Assembly: GCF_000421585.1 (NCBI RefSeq)
Contig: NZ_ATXH01000007.1
Location: 1-64,000, forward strand
Direction of reading: 5' to 3'
From: Thermodesulfatator atlanticus DSM 21156
GTDB taxonomy: Bacteria; Desulfobacterota; Thermodesulfobacteria; Thermodesulfobacteriales; Thermodesulfatatoraceae
DNA: 64,000 nucleotides
A model generated the notes under the pieces. That model was not told the origin of the DNA. It saw only the letters and a program-made list of their open reading frames with translations, and made no database searches. Both the position numbers and the translations under genes were made by a program. Below, one piece after another: positions 52,729 to 62,044 of this stretch (position 1 is the stretch's first letter; the number at the start of each line of letters is the position of its first letter).

Positions 52729-53010
52729 CTATTTTCCACCACTTACCCTGAGATAAATCATACGGAGTTCGTAGAGAATGGTATCGAGGAGCTTTTCTTC
52801 CTCCCGTGTCAAATTGCCACGGGTTTTTTCTTTGAGCATATCAAGGATGTCTATGGTTTGGCGTGCAAGGGCAAGGTCTTTTTTCTTTTGCTGGGAATGA
52901 GGATCTGGCAGCTCTCCTAAGTGCACCAACGCCGAGGTATTTAGCGAAAGAATAAACATACTAAAATTTACCGGCGGCAGATCCTCTCTTTTTTCTTTTT
53001 CCTCAACCAT
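52729..53010 (-). CDS. DUF1844-family protein
   Basis: A 93-residue cytosolic protein matching DUF1844: VNFSMFILSLNTSALVHLGE (residues about 14-33) and a helical C-terminus (LTREEEKLLDTILYELRMIY). The function is unknown; it is conserved as a single small gene in many delta-type bacteria. An AAGGAG site precedes the ATG. The TAG stop is followed after four bases by an inverted-repeat end (GAGACC). Confidence 0.88.
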   Translation of the reverse strand: MVEEKEKREDLPPVNFSMFILSLNTSALVHLGELPDPHSQQKKKDLALARQTIDILDMLKEKTRGNLTREEEKLLDTILYELRMIYLRVSGGK

Positions 53011-53078
53011 AAAGATTTTTCTCCTTAAAACAGATTTAAAACTTTTTCAGAAGTATAAGATGAAATCTTTTATCGCGC

Positions 53079-53176
53079 CCTTTGCAAAAAAGAATTTTTT
53101 TTCAAGGCGATCCGTTCCCACTTTTCGTCCGAAAAATGGGAACGGATCCCTCTCCTGGCAATTTTGTAAAGGTCTC
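53079..53176. repeat. 98-bp inverted-repeat element containing a GGATCCGTTCCC hairpin
   Basis: The ends CCTTTGCAAAA (53079-53089) and TTTTGTAAAGG (53162-53172, continuing to GGTCTC) are inverted repeats with one mismatch. Inside lies a hairpin (GATCCGTTCCCACTTTTCG 53109-53127 and its partner 53130-53148, one mismatch). The GGTCTC end runs into the TAG stop of uspA at 53176. Confidence 0.75.
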
Positions 53177-53607
53177 TATTTAATAACTAAAACGGGAACT
53201 TTGGAAATGCCTAACAATCTAGAAGTCACACTTCCCATAATAAGCTCTGAAAGCTTGGATTTACCCTGGTACCCCACAACTAGCAAATCAAGGCCTTTAT
53301 CCGCGGCATAATTTGCCATGCTTTCTGCAATATCACCCTCTAGGATAACGCCGGTATAAGGCACGTCTTTCTTTTTGGCTTCTTCTGCTCCGCGCGCAAG
53401 AATAGCCTCAGCTTCATTCCTTAGCTGGGCTTCTACATCCACCAACATGCCCCCTAAATCTGCAAATTCTGTAGGGATAGGAAGCACATGAAGGGCAACA
53501 ATTTCTGCGCCAAGTTTTTTGGCTAAATCAAGAGCTTCTTTTAAGGCCTTAAAACTTGCCTCTGAACCGTCAAGCCCCACCCCGATCTTTTTGATTTCCA
53601 CTGACAT
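53176..53607 (-). CDS. Universal stress protein (UspA family)
   Basis: About 143 residues from the ATG at 53607 (GGAGG six bases upstream). Motifs: VGLDGSEASFKALKEALDLA at the N-terminus, IVALHVLP, and the ATP-binding G-2x-G-9x-G pattern near the end (LLVVGYQGKSKLSELIMGSV, then TSRLLGISKVPVLVIK). It probably binds ATP. It overlaps the 3' end of the ATPase gene by 38 bases. Its stop codon overlaps the end of a repeat element. Confidence 0.92.
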   Translation of the reverse strand: MSVEIKKIGVGLDGSEASFKALKEALDLAKKLGAEIVALHVLPIPTEFADLGGMLVDVEAQLRNEAEAILARGAEEAKKKDVPYTGVILEGDIAESMANYAADKGLDLLVVGYQGKSKLSELIMGSVTSRLLGISKVPVLVIK

Positions 53608-54667
53608 GAGAACCTCCATTTCCCAAAAAGTTTTTTATTGCGTGCCACAAAAGTTTTCCCTGAGGCCTAACTTCTCCTTTAAGTGGGTCATAAAATAACA
53701 CATTTTCAGCAATCAAAAACCTGAGGGCCTTTCTTTTTAAAGGATCATAGGCCATAACAAAATTTGCTTCAAAATAAGCCAGAATTTCTTCTACTTCATC
53801 AAATAAGAGAGAATTTTCTTCCTTTAGACCACCCAATAGCCAAGTAAGCCTCGCCTTCTCTTCAGTCAACAAGTGTTCGAGAGCTTCTTGTTCGTTATAT
53901 CCCTGCTTTTTCTTCTCTAAAAGCCTTACCATGTCACCAATTTTTCCGCCTACGTAATCCCATATTAGATCTTTTTCTTTAAAACCAAAGTTTTTATAAA
54001 CCCTTAAGGCATCTTCCTTTTCCAAGTCATCCACCAGCAGATATTCAGCTCGTCCTTCTAGTCTGGCATCAAAATAAATTTCTTCAATAAAAAGGCAGTC
54101 ACTTGTGGCACACAAACAATGGCATAGATGGAGTTCTTTCGTAACCCGTACCATAAAATTAAAAAGCCCTTTTAAAACGAGCCTCCCGGAGGTATTAACC
54201 ACTTCTTTTATCAGTTGTAGTTCATCTAATACTAAAACAGGTCGTAATCCTGCTTTTACTGTTTCTTCAAAAATATCTTCTAAGTAGCGAAAAACATCAT
54301 CTACCCGTCGTGAATCAGCAAAAATATGATCAAATATTTTTTCGGGAATGGGGATACCTTTATAGCGTTCAACAGCTTTAGTTCCTGCTTTAAAAAATTC
54401 TTTTACGATTTCACGGGCTTTTTTGCGCCTGCGGCTAAATTGAACTTCAAAAAGGACCTTAAGCAAATCCTGAAATTCACTTATATACCGGGCACGGAAG
54501 TTTATATAAAAGACCCGATACTCTGAAGGAAGTTCGTCAAATACTTTGATAAGCAAAGCTGTTTTGCCACTGTTTATAGGTCCGTAGACAAAATGAATCA
54601 GGTTTGGCTCACCAGAAAGTACCGCTTTAAAGCGTTTTATATCTTTTTCCCTGTTAAAAAATACCAT
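53570..54667 (-). CDS. Archaeal-type AAA ATPase (ATPase_2/STAND-like)
   Basis: A 365-residue protein. It begins FFNREKDIKRFKAVL, has Walker A GPINSGKTALL (residues about 29-39) and Walker B PVLVLDEL (about 143-150), then a Cys-rich sensor region and a winged-helix-like C-terminus (ALRFLIAENVLFYDPLKGEV). This is the 'archaeal ATPase' family, abundant in thermophilic archaea and found patchily in thermophilic bacteria, probably by transfer. The function is unknown. It is sandwiched in a housekeeping run between mogA and uspA. Confidence 0.87.
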   Translation of the reverse strand: MVFFNREKDIKRFKAVLSGEPNLIHFVYGPINSGKTALLIKVFDELPSEYRVFYINFRARYISEFQDLLKVLFEVQFSRRRKKAREIVKEFFKAGTKAVERYKGIPIPEKIFDHIFADSRRVDDVFRYLEDIFEETVKAGLRPVLVLDELQLIKEVVNTSGRLVLKGLFNFMVRVTKELHLCHCLCATSDCLFIEEIYFDARLEGRAEYLLVDDLEKEDALRVYKNFGFKEKDLIWDYVGGKIGDMVRLLEKKKQGYNEQEALEHLLTEEKARLTWLLGGLKEENSLLFDEVEEILAYFEANFVMAYDPLKRKALRFLIAENVLFYDPLKGEVRPQGKLLWHAIKNFLGNGGSHVSGNQKDRGGA

Positions 54668-54679
54668 AAACAGGCTCTT

Positions 54680-55171
54680 TTAGCGTGCACATTCTTTGGT
54701 GCTTCCCTTAATCTTTTCAAGGGCATGGTTAAGCACCGGCAATATTACTTCCATGGATTCCTGACAAGCCTTCGGGCTTCCTGGAAGATTGATAATTAAG
54801 CTTTGCTTTCTGATACCAGCTATCCCCCTGCTCAACATGGCATACGGAGTATGTTTCATGCCGTAAGCCCTTATAGCTTCAGCAATCCCCGGGACTTCCT
54901 TTTCAATGGCCGCCCTGGTGGCCTCAGGAGTAACGTCCCTTGGGGAAAGCCCGGTACCGCCTGTGGTAATGATAAGATCAAGGCCTTTTCTATCCACCCA
55001 ATCCACCAACACCACTAAAATTTCTTCGTAATCATCAGGAATAATGCGATAAGCAGGCACCTGAAAACCAGCCTTTAGCAGGGCCTCTTTGATAAGAGGC
55101 CCTGCGGTGTCTTCTCTTTCTCCCAGGGCACCTTTGTCAGACAAGGTCAAGACCCCCGCCGTAAAAGCCAT
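54680..55171 (-). CDS. mogA: Molybdopterin adenylyltransferase (MogA/MoaB family)
   Basis: A 163-residue protein with the MogA/MoaB motifs AGVLTLSDKGALGEREDTAG (residues 5-24), LIITTGGTGLSPRDVTPEAT (about 64-83) and IINLPGSPKACQESMEVIL. It adenylylates molybdopterin before metal insertion by MoeA, whose gene lies at 46.6 kb. The start overlaps the stop of the EF-G-like gene by one base. Confidence 0.93.
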   Translation of the reverse strand: MAFTAGVLTLSDKGALGEREDTAGPLIKEALLKAGFQVPAYRIIPDDYEEILVVLVDWVDRKGLDLIITTGGTGLSPRDVTPEATRAAIEKEVPGIAEAIRAYGMKHTPYAMLSRGIAGIRKQSLIINLPGSPKACQESMEVILPVLNHALEKIKGSTKECAR

Positions 55172-57240
55172 TATTTTGCCTCCTCAGCTTCTTTGGCCTG
55201 GGCAATAATTTTTTCAGCAACTTGTGGGGGTGCTTCTTCATAATGGGAGAATTTCATGCGAAAAGTACCACGACCACCTGTAATAGCATTCAAATCAAGG
55301 GCATAACGTTGCACTTCTGCAAGGGGGACCTGGGCCTTTATGATTTGCTTACCGTCCTTTGGCTCCATACCAAGCACTCGCCCGCGACGGGCGTTAATGT
55401 CTCCTATTACGTCTCCCATGACTTCATCTGGAACTTCGATCTCAAGTTCCATGATGGGTTCAAGCAAGACCGGCTGGCATTCCTGGATACCCTTTTTAAA
55501 ACACTGGGAAGCTGCAATCATAAACGCCATATCAGAAGAGTCCACCTCGTGGCTCTTGCCATCATAGAACTGGACCTTTACGTCAACCACGGGATACCCT
55601 GCCAGAGGGCCTTTTTCTAGAGCCTGCCGCACGCCTTTTTCCACCGCAGGGACAAAATTACGCGGCACATTCATACCCACCAGAGTCTCTACAAACTCAA
55701 ACCCCTGGCCCCTTGGTAACGGGTAAATATGAAAGTGGACCTCGGCAAACTGCCCACGGCCACCGGTCTGTTTTTTATGGCGATAAATAACCCCTTCCTT
55801 GGGCTTTTTAATGGTCTCGCGATAAGGAATTTTAGGAAGAGAAAGCTCCACATTTACCCCGTATTTACGGGAAAGCTTGTCAATGGTGGCTTCGATATGG
55901 ATCTGCCCAAGGCCTGAAAGCAAAATCTCCCGGCTCTCTTCATCGCGCGTAATAACAAGGCTTGGGTCTTCTTCCTGAAGCTTGGCAAGGGCTGCACCAA
56001 TCTTTTCTTCGTCAGCACGGGTCTTGGGGTGTAAAGCGTAAGTAAGCACTGCGTGCGGTAAAGTGGGCATGGGGAATATGATCGGGGCATCAGGATCGCA
56101 TAAGGTATCACCTGTTTTGGTCTCGGAAAGTTTTGGAATGACACAGATCATCCCAGGGACAGCCTTAGCACAGGAACTAATTTCTTTTCCTTCTGGGATG
56201 CCGAGGTTGGCATACTTTTCTTTCACATCGCGGATGGGGTTAGAAAGAAGACCCTCTTCAGGAAGGGTCCCGGAGACCACCCTACAAAAAGAAAGTCTTC
56301 CAGCATAGGGATCCATAAAAGTCTTAAAGACTATGAGGGAAACCGGGGACTCAGGACTTGGTTCACGTTCTTCAGGATCCCCTGATGGGGTTTCCCCTTC
56401 CCAGGCGGCCCGTTCTAAAGGCGAAGGCAAAAAGTTTACGATGAGATCCATCAAAGGCTGAATGCCAATAAGTTTTGCCGCCGAACCACATGATACCGGT
56501 ACAAAGCGGCCTTCAAGAATACCGCGCTTCAGCCCCCTTACGATTTCTTCTTCAGTAAGCTCTCCTTCTTCCAAAAATTTCTCTAGGAGTTCGTCATCAC
56601 TTTCAGCGGCAAATTCGATTAGATTGGCCCTTAATTCTTCGACCCTTTCGGCAATATCATCAGGAATATCAATGGGCTTGGGCTTACCATCTTCAAACTC
56701 AAAGGCCTTCATGGCGATAAGATCCACCACGCCGCGAAAGTTTTCTTCTTTGCCAATAGGGTAAGCCACGGGAACCGGCCTTATGCCAAGGCGCTCTTCA
56801 AGCGCAGCGCAGGCATTGTCAAAATCTGCGTGCTCACGGTCTAGTTTGTTTACAAAGGCCGCACAGGGCAAACCAAACTCTTTTACAAAGGCAAATACTT
56901 TTTCAGTTTGCACCTTGACAGGAGAAGTGGCTTCCACCACCAGGAGCGCATTATCTGCCGCCCAGGTGGCAAGTTTTGCTTCGGCATTAAAGTTGTCGTC
57001 CCCAGGGGTGTCTAAGAAAAAAACCTCGTGTTTTTTCCAGGAAAAATGATGACAGGCCGTGGAAATAGTTATCTTGCGCTTTTCTTCCTCAGGCTCAAAG
57101 TCAAGGATGGAGCTTCCGTCATCCACCCGACCAAGTTTTTTGGTCTTACCAGAAAGGAACAACATGGCCTCGGCAAGGGAAGTTTTTCCAGCACCACTTT
57201 GGGAAAGAAAGACAAAATTTCTAATTTTGGCGGTCTCCAT
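55171..57240 (-). CDS. EF-G-like GTPase (EF-G paralogue)
   Basis: A 689-residue translational GTPase with all EF-G domains. The G1 loop is SGAGKTSL rather than the AHIDAGKTT of canonical EF-G. Switch I is EEEKRKITIS instead of ERERGITI, G3 is FLDTPGDDNF and G4 is NKLD. Domain IV ends with the usual GRVLGMEPKDGKQIIKAQVP type of segment. These changes mark the EF-G2/EF-G-like group, whose role in translocation is not settled; the main fusA would be elsewhere with the str operon. It is followed by mogA with a one-base overlap. Confidence 0.88.
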   Translation of the reverse strand: METAKIRNFVFLSQSGAGKTSLAEAMLFLSGKTKKLGRVDDGSSILDFEPEEEKRKITISTACHHFSWKKHEVFFLDTPGDDNFNAEAKLATWAADNALLVVEATSPVKVQTEKVFAFVKEFGLPCAAFVNKLDREHADFDNACAALEERLGIRPVPVAYPIGKEENFRGVVDLIAMKAFEFEDGKPKPIDIPDDIAERVEELRANLIEFAAESDDELLEKFLEEGELTEEEIVRGLKRGILEGRFVPVSCGSAAKLIGIQPLMDLIVNFLPSPLERAAWEGETPSGDPEEREPSPESPVSLIVFKTFMDPYAGRLSFCRVVSGTLPEEGLLSNPIRDVKEKYANLGIPEGKEISSCAKAVPGMICVIPKLSETKTGDTLCDPDAPIIFPMPTLPHAVLTYALHPKTRADEEKIGAALAKLQEEDPSLVITRDEESREILLSGLGQIHIEATIDKLSRKYGVNVELSLPKIPYRETIKKPKEGVIYRHKKQTGGRGQFAEVHFHIYPLPRGQGFEFVETLVGMNVPRNFVPAVEKGVRQALEKGPLAGYPVVDVKVQFYDGKSHEVDSSDMAFMIAASQCFKKGIQECQPVLLEPIMELEIEVPDEVMGDVIGDINARRGRVLGMEPKDGKQIIKAQVPLAEVQRYALDLNAITGGRGTFRMKFSHYEEAPPQVAEKIIAQAKEAEEAK

Positions 57241-57337
57241 AGGCCCTCCTTCTGTGTTTTAAAGAAAGAAAAATTCTTCCGTATTTGAGAGGCTAGCGCA
57301 ATTTAAATCTAAGTGTCAAGCAAATGAGTACCAAAGG

Positions 57338-59977
57338 TTAGAAGACGCCGCCAATACGGAAATTCCAGTTGCTTTTCTCTTCTCCTGGCTTGGTGTCGAT
57401 ATTGAAACCCCATTCTATGCGCAAAGGCCCCATAGGAGAAAGCCACCGGAGACCAAACCCTACAGATTTACGCACATCAGAGAAACGAAACCCTTCTGAC
57501 TGTTCCCACACGTTACCCATATCAAAGAAAAGAACTCCTTTGAGCCCCATGTTTTTAACCAACGGGAAAATAAGCTCGTTTTGCACGAAAAACATCCTGT
57601 TGCCACCAATGCGCTCACCGGTGCTGGGATCAATAGGGCTGATATCACCGTAGCGATAGCCACGTACTGAGTCTAGGCCACCCAGGTAAAACTTCTCAAA
57701 AACAGGAAGCTTGCCACCTTTGGCCTGGCTTACGTAACCAGTCCCCACCCGCACGTGGCCTACAACATCCCAGAATAGCGGATGAAAGTAGCTGGCCGTG
57801 GCTGTTATCTTATCGTAAGCACTATCACCGCCTAAGGGTCCACCAGCATGTTCATATGAAAGAGAAAGAAGCGACCCACGAGAAGGATCAAAAAAGTGAT
57901 TCCGCGTATCACGAGAAACTCCCAGTTCAATGGAGCTTGTTACGTGTATGTCAGCTGACTCACGAATGATAGGCGAGGCGTAATAGTAATAATCGGTAAG
58001 GTTAGAGTCGTCATAACGATAACCAAAGTAAAATCTAATCTCAGGCCGCCAGAGGTAACCAAAGCGAATGCCAAATCCCTGACTTTCGCGGGTGTAGTCC
58101 TCGTATTCCCGCGTCCAATCATAGAGATTAAGCGAAAGGGAAAGCCTGGTATCCATAAAATACGGTTCTGTAAAGGAAAAGTTGTACCGGGTGGTGCGTG
58201 CTCCAAAATATCCTTGAAGCGCAAGGGTCTGGCCTTTTCCTAGAAAATTGCGCTGAGAAATCTCTGCCATAAAAAGCAGTTTATCCACTGAAGAATATCC
58301 CGCCCCAATGCTAAAAGTGCCGGTGGGCTGCTCTTTTACTTTAACGTGAATGTCCATCTGATCTTCTCTTACGCCTTTTTCCGTGGAAACACTCACGTCT
58401 TCGAAATAACCCAGGCGTCGCAGGCGGTTTTCACTCTTTCTTAATCTGGTAGAGCTAAAAGGGCGCTGCTCAACTACCAGGAGTTCCCGCCTGATAACCT
58501 TATCGCGGGTGCGGGTGTTCCCGGTAATTTCTATGCGGTTCACGTAAACCAGAGGGCCTTTATCAACTTTGAAAGTGATGTTTACCACGTGTTTTTGAGG
58601 GTCTTTTTTGATGATAGGGTCAACCTGGGCGTAGGCGTAACCTTTGTCTGCAAAAAGATCGGTTATCGTTAAGATATCACGACGTAAGGCCTCACGGCTA
58701 AAATATTTCTTTTTAGGAGTTTCAAGCTTTTTGAGGATATAATCCTTGTTCTTGAAAAGGTCCTGTTCTATATCAACTTTTCCTATCTTGTAGCGGGGGC
58801 CTTCTTCAATAGGGATGGTGATATAGACCCAATTTCCGTGCCGCTCAACACGAGGCTCATCCACACGCACATCCATATAGCCCTGATTCTGATAAAAGGT
58901 GACTATCTTGGCGAGGCTACGATAAAGACCACCGTAGCTATATACCCCTGGTGCCACGCCTCCAGTAAAAAAGGTTTTTATCTTTTTTAGCCAGGAAAAA
59001 TGCCCCTTTTCACTAATTTCAAGGAGCTTTTTAAGGTCATCGTCAGAAAAAGCCTTATTTCCTTCGAAGTTGATGCGTTTGATAAAGACCTTTTTTCCTT
59101 CTTTTATCTTGAAGATAACTTTGGCCTCTCGCGGGTTAAGCATCTTAACCTGTGGTTCAACTTTGGTGTTGTAGTAGCCCTGTTCTTTGTAAAGAAGCCG
59201 GATCCTTTCGGCAGCTTCGTTAATTTTTTGCAAATTAAGGATGGTGTAAGGCTTAAGTTCGGTGATCTTCTTAAGGTCTTTTTCTTTAATGGCCTTGTTT
59301 CCCTGATAGACAATGCGTTTGACCACCGGCTTTTCGCGCACGATATAAGTAACCACCAGGCCTTCTTTGGTCTTTTGCACATCAACACGCACGTCATCGA
59401 AATATCCCAGCTTGTAAATATTTTTTATATCCTGGCGCACTTTAGCAGGATCAAACACATCACCGGCCTTAAGGGTGAGCACCGGATAAATAGCATCAGC
59501 ATCCATGCGCACGTTCCCCTTTATTTTCACCTCAGCCACTACATCCTGAACGCGCGCCTCTTGCAAAACGCGAGCGGTAGCCTCACGGGCAAGTTCGGTT
59601 AAGAGAGAGAGCTTCCCAACCAGGTAAACTCGCCTAGGGTAGGCTCCCTCACAATCAAAGACCGTGAGATCAAGGCTTACTTCTTCAGTAAAAGCGTTAA
59701 CTGAACCCCAGATAACCGCCTTCGGGGCAAATTGCTGGCATATCTTTTGGGCAAGCTTAGAAGATGGTTCTTTCGCGGCTTCTAATATCTTTTTTGCTTC
59801 TTCTTGAGAGAGAATTGCTATGCCTTTTTCCTCTAAGTCTTTAGCAAGGAGAAAATTCAACACGGAAAGCTTAGAGACTTTTTCCTGCGGGGCGTTTACT
59901 TTAAGAGGGAAGAGAAAAATTTTTTCTTTGGCTGCAAAAGCATTTAGCCCCAAAACCAATACCAGCAAACATGACAT
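57338..59977 (-). CDS. bamA: Outer-membrane protein assembly factor BamA
   Basis: About 879 residues from the ATG at 59977. A signal-like segment (LLVLVLGLNAFAA) and an N-terminal region are followed by five POTRA domains (EVKIKGNVRMDADAIYPVLT, GYFDDVRVDVQKTKEGLVVT, QGYYNTKVEPQV, QGYMDVRVDEPRV, NRIEITGNTRTRDKVIRREL) and a 16-strand barrel ending NFRIGGVF, with the loop-6 segment VRGY. It inserts beta-barrels into the outer membrane. The frame stays open to an ATG at 60085, but that stretch translates a 70-bp inverted-repeat element (59983-60052). No ribosome-binding site is seen before 59977, so the true start is uncertain. A TTG at 59995 would give a start with an Arg in the n-region. Confidence 0.93.
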   Translation of the reverse strand: MSCLLVLVLGLNAFAAKEKIFLFPLKVNAPQEKVSKLSVLNFLLAKDLEEKGIAILSQEEAKKILEAAKEPSSKLAQKICQQFAPKAVIWGSVNAFTEEVSLDLTVFDCEGAYPRRVYLVGKLSLLTELAREATARVLQEARVQDVVAEVKIKGNVRMDADAIYPVLTLKAGDVFDPAKVRQDIKNIYKLGYFDDVRVDVQKTKEGLVVTYIVREKPVVKRIVYQGNKAIKEKDLKKITELKPYTILNLQKINEAAERIRLLYKEQGYYNTKVEPQVKMLNPREAKVIFKIKEGKKVFIKRINFEGNKAFSDDDLKKLLEISEKGHFSWLKKIKTFFTGGVAPGVYSYGGLYRSLAKIVTFYQNQGYMDVRVDEPRVERHGNWVYITIPIEEGPRYKIGKVDIEQDLFKNKDYILKKLETPKKKYFSREALRRDILTITDLFADKGYAYAQVDPIIKKDPQKHVVNITFKVDKGPLVYVNRIEITGNTRTRDKVIRRELLVVEQRPFSSTRLRKSENRLRRLGYFEDVSVSTEKGVREDQMDIHVKVKEQPTGTFSIGAGYSSVDKLLFMAEISQRNFLGKGQTLALQGYFGARTTRYNFSFTEPYFMDTRLSLSLNLYDWTREYEDYTRESQGFGIRFGYLWRPEIRFYFGYRYDDSNLTDYYYYASPIIRESADIHVTSSIELGVSRDTRNHFFDPSRGSLLSLSYEHAGGPLGGDSAYDKITATASYFHPLFWDVVGHVRVGTGYVSQAKGGKLPVFEKFYLGGLDSVRGYRYGDISPIDPSTGERIGGNRMFFVQNELIFPLVKNMGLKGVLFFDMGNVWEQSEGFRFSDVRKSVGFGLRWLSPMGPLRIEWGFNIDTKPGEEKSNWNFRIGGVF

Positions 59978-59982
59978 AAAAA

Positions 59983-60052
59983 GAGATCTTTGCAAAATTG
60001 GCAAGATCAGTGTTGGAAGCCAACCGCATGGGATCCGTTTTGCAAAGGTCTC
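59983..60052. repeat. 70-bp inverted-repeat element between lolD and bamA
   Basis: The ends GAGATCTTTGCAAAA (59983-59997) and TTTTGCAAAGGTCTC (60038-60052) are inverted repeats matching in 14 of 15 positions. The interior has a small hairpin (GTTGG-AAG-CCAAC) and a GGATCC block. It starts five bases from the bamA ATG and ends five bases from the lolD TAG. Confidence 0.85.
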
Positions 60053-60057
60053 AAAAA

Positions 60058-60777
60058 CTATTTTTTTGATACTTTCCAAGGCCATGGTTCATCCTTTGGT
60101 AATTCGATAACTTTTCCCTGGCTTAAGCCAAAAACACGCTGCATTTTTGCCGCCAGTGCGGGGTTGTGTGTTACAATCACCAGGGTAGTAGCATATGTTT
60201 CGTTAATGTGCAAAAGAAGGTTTACCACATCATCTGCAGTTTTGACATCAAGATTGCCTGTGGGCTCATCCGCAAGAAGCACCGGAGGATTTAGCACCAG
60301 GGCCCGTGCAATAGCCACTCTTTGTCTTTCACCCCCTGAGAGCTCAGAAGTACGGTGAGAAAGCCGGTGGGAAAGCCCCACCCCTGCCAGGACTTCTTTG
60401 GCTGCTCTCTCTGCTTCTTTTAAAGACTTACCTGCTATAAGCGCAGGGAGCATCACATTTTCAAGAGCGTTAAACTCTGGCAAAAGGTGATGAAACTGAA
60501 ACACAAAGCCGATTTTTCGGTTGCGAAAACGTGAAAGCTCTTCGTCTTTTAAGGCGAAAACATCCTGACCAAAATGAAAAACTTTGCCTTTTTCTGGTTT
60601 ATCAAGGGTCCCCAAGATATGAAGCAAAGTGGTTTTGCCAACTCCTGAGGCCCCTACAATGGCCACCCGCTCCCCTGGAGAAATGGCAATGTTTGCCCCT
60701 TTAAGCACCTCGACCCTCTGCTCCCCTTTGCCGTATGACTTACAAAGGTTTACGCCTTCAATAGCCCACTTAGCCAT
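60058..60777 (-). CDS. lolD: Lipoprotein-releasing ABC transporter ATP-binding protein LolD
   Basis: About 239 residues from the ATG at 60777; the open frame extends 35 codons upstream inside lolC/E but lacks a start context there. ABC motifs: Walker [21 protein letters not shown], signature [20 protein letters not shown], Walker [20 protein letters not shown], and the switch His in VIVTHNP. It drives release of lipoproteins from the inner membrane. Its start overlaps the lolC/E stop by eight bases. Confidence 0.94.
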   Translation of the reverse strand: MAKWAIEGVNLCKSYGKGEQRVEVLKGANIAISPGERVAIVGASGVGKTTLLHILGTLDKPEKGKVFHFGQDVFALKDEELSRFRNRKIGFVFQFHHLLPEFNALENVMLPALIAGKSLKEAERAAKEVLAGVGLSHRLSHRTSELSGGERQRVAIARALVLNPPVLLADEPTGNLDVKTADDVVNLLLHINETYATTLVIVTHNPALAAKMQRVFGLSQGKVIELPKDEPWPWKVSKK

Positions 60778-62044
60778 AGCGTAGGACCTCTGCGGGAGGG
60801 AGTTTGGCTGCCTGTCGCGCAGGATAAATCGTAGCCAGCAAGGCGAGAAGGATGGCGCAAAGGGCAATAAGGGTGACGTCAAAACCTTCTACCAGCACGG
60901 GAAGCCTATCAACGTAATAAACGTCACTTGGCAGATGGATAATGGGATAGCGCGAAATTACAAAGCAGAGAAAAAGCCCAAGGCTTACCCCGCAAAGAAC
61001 TCCCGAAGCCCCAAGTAAAAAACCCGTAAGCATAAAAATGCGCAATATCGAGCGGTCTGAAGCCCCCATGGTCTTTAAAATAGCAATATCTGCCTTTTTC
61101 TCGCCAACAAGCATGATGAGAGCGGCCACAATGTTGAAAGCCGCTACCACAATGATGAGGGTTAAGATGACAAACATGGCGGCTTTCTCAAGTTTTAAGG
61201 CAGAAAAGAGATTGGCATTCATGGTGCGCCAATCAACCACCCAGTAAGGGAAACCAAGTTTTTTGGCAATTAACTGGGCAAATTCTCCGGCATAAAAGGG
61301 ATCACTGATACGTATTTCAAGGTTTGAAACGCCTTTTATGTCTGCCAGCCTTTGGGAAAGTCCAAGGGGCAAAAACCCAAGCGAGGCGTCAAAATCATAA
61401 AGCCCAGTTTCAAAAATCCCCACCACGGTAAGCGTTTTAAGCCTTGGAAGAATACCAAGAACAGTGGCCCGCCCCTGAGGGAGCAAAAGAGTGACTTTGT
61501 CTCCAGGAGAAACACCCAAGTTTTTGGCAAGGCGCCAGCCCAAAATTATCACCGGCTTATCATCTTGAAGATCAAGAAAACTTCCCTGTTTAAGCTTTAG
61601 TTTCTTAAAGGTTTTGGCTGCCTGCGCCCCAGGGATCCCCCGTAAAATAACCCCTGCCTGCCCGGCCCCTGAAGAAAGAAGCCCCTGGAGGATAACTGTT
61701 GGCAAGATTTCTTCGACCTTGACCTGAGCGTCTCCTTTTAAACGCCCCAACAAATAGGCAAGCCCCTGTTTTTTTAAGTGCAATTTTTCTATCTTTCGCG
61801 AGACTTCTTCATAGTTTGTAATGGGGCCACCTAAGCGCTGGACAATGATGTGTGAGTTAATGCCAAGGAGTCTTTCGCGAAGTTCTTTTTGAAAACCGGC
61901 CATAACGGAAATAACCACGATCAAAGCGCACACACCAATGGCAACCCCTGCCACTGCCATCCCTGAAATGAACGAGGTAAAGCGGTGCCGCTTACCTGAC
62001 AGGAGATACCTTAAGGCAACATACCATTCAAACCGGTTTATCAT
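60770..62044 (-). CDS. Lipoprotein-releasing ABC transporter permease LolC/LolE
   Basis: A 424-residue permease with TM1 at about 25-50 ([20 protein letters not shown]), a MacB-like periplasmic domain (about 55-265) and three C-terminal helices ([20 protein letters not shown] near 280, then [20 protein letters not shown] and [20 protein letters not shown]). The N-terminal [18 protein letters not shown] is typical of LolC/E. A single permease gene suggests a homodimer (LolF-like). It overlaps lysS by four bases and lolD by eight. Confidence 0.93.
   Translation of the reverse strand: MINRFEWYVALRYLLSGKRHRFTSFISGMAVAGVAIGVCALIVVISVMAGFQKELRERLLGINSHIIVQRLGGPITNYEEVSRKIEKLHLKKQGLAYLLGRLKGDAQVKVEEILPTVILQGLLSSGAGQAGVILRGIPGAQAAKTFKKLKLKQGSFLDLQDDKPVIILGWRLAKNLGVSPGDKVTLLLPQGRATVLGILPRLKTLTVVGIFETGLYDFDASLGFLPLGLSQRLADIKGVSNLEIRISDPFYAGEFAQLIAKKLGFPYWVVDWRTMNANLFSALKLEKAAMFVILTLIIVVAAFNIVAALIMLVGEKKADIAILKTMGASDRSILRIFMLTGFLLGASGVLCGVSLGLFLCFVISRYPIIHLPSDVYYVDRLPVLVEGFDVTLIALCAILLALLATIYPARQAAKLPPAEVLRYG

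Noticed and set aside
60778-60882. 35-residue N-terminal extension of LolD
   Set aside because: It lies wholly inside the lolC/E coding region and lacks a ribosome-binding site; LolD proteins start near the chosen Met.
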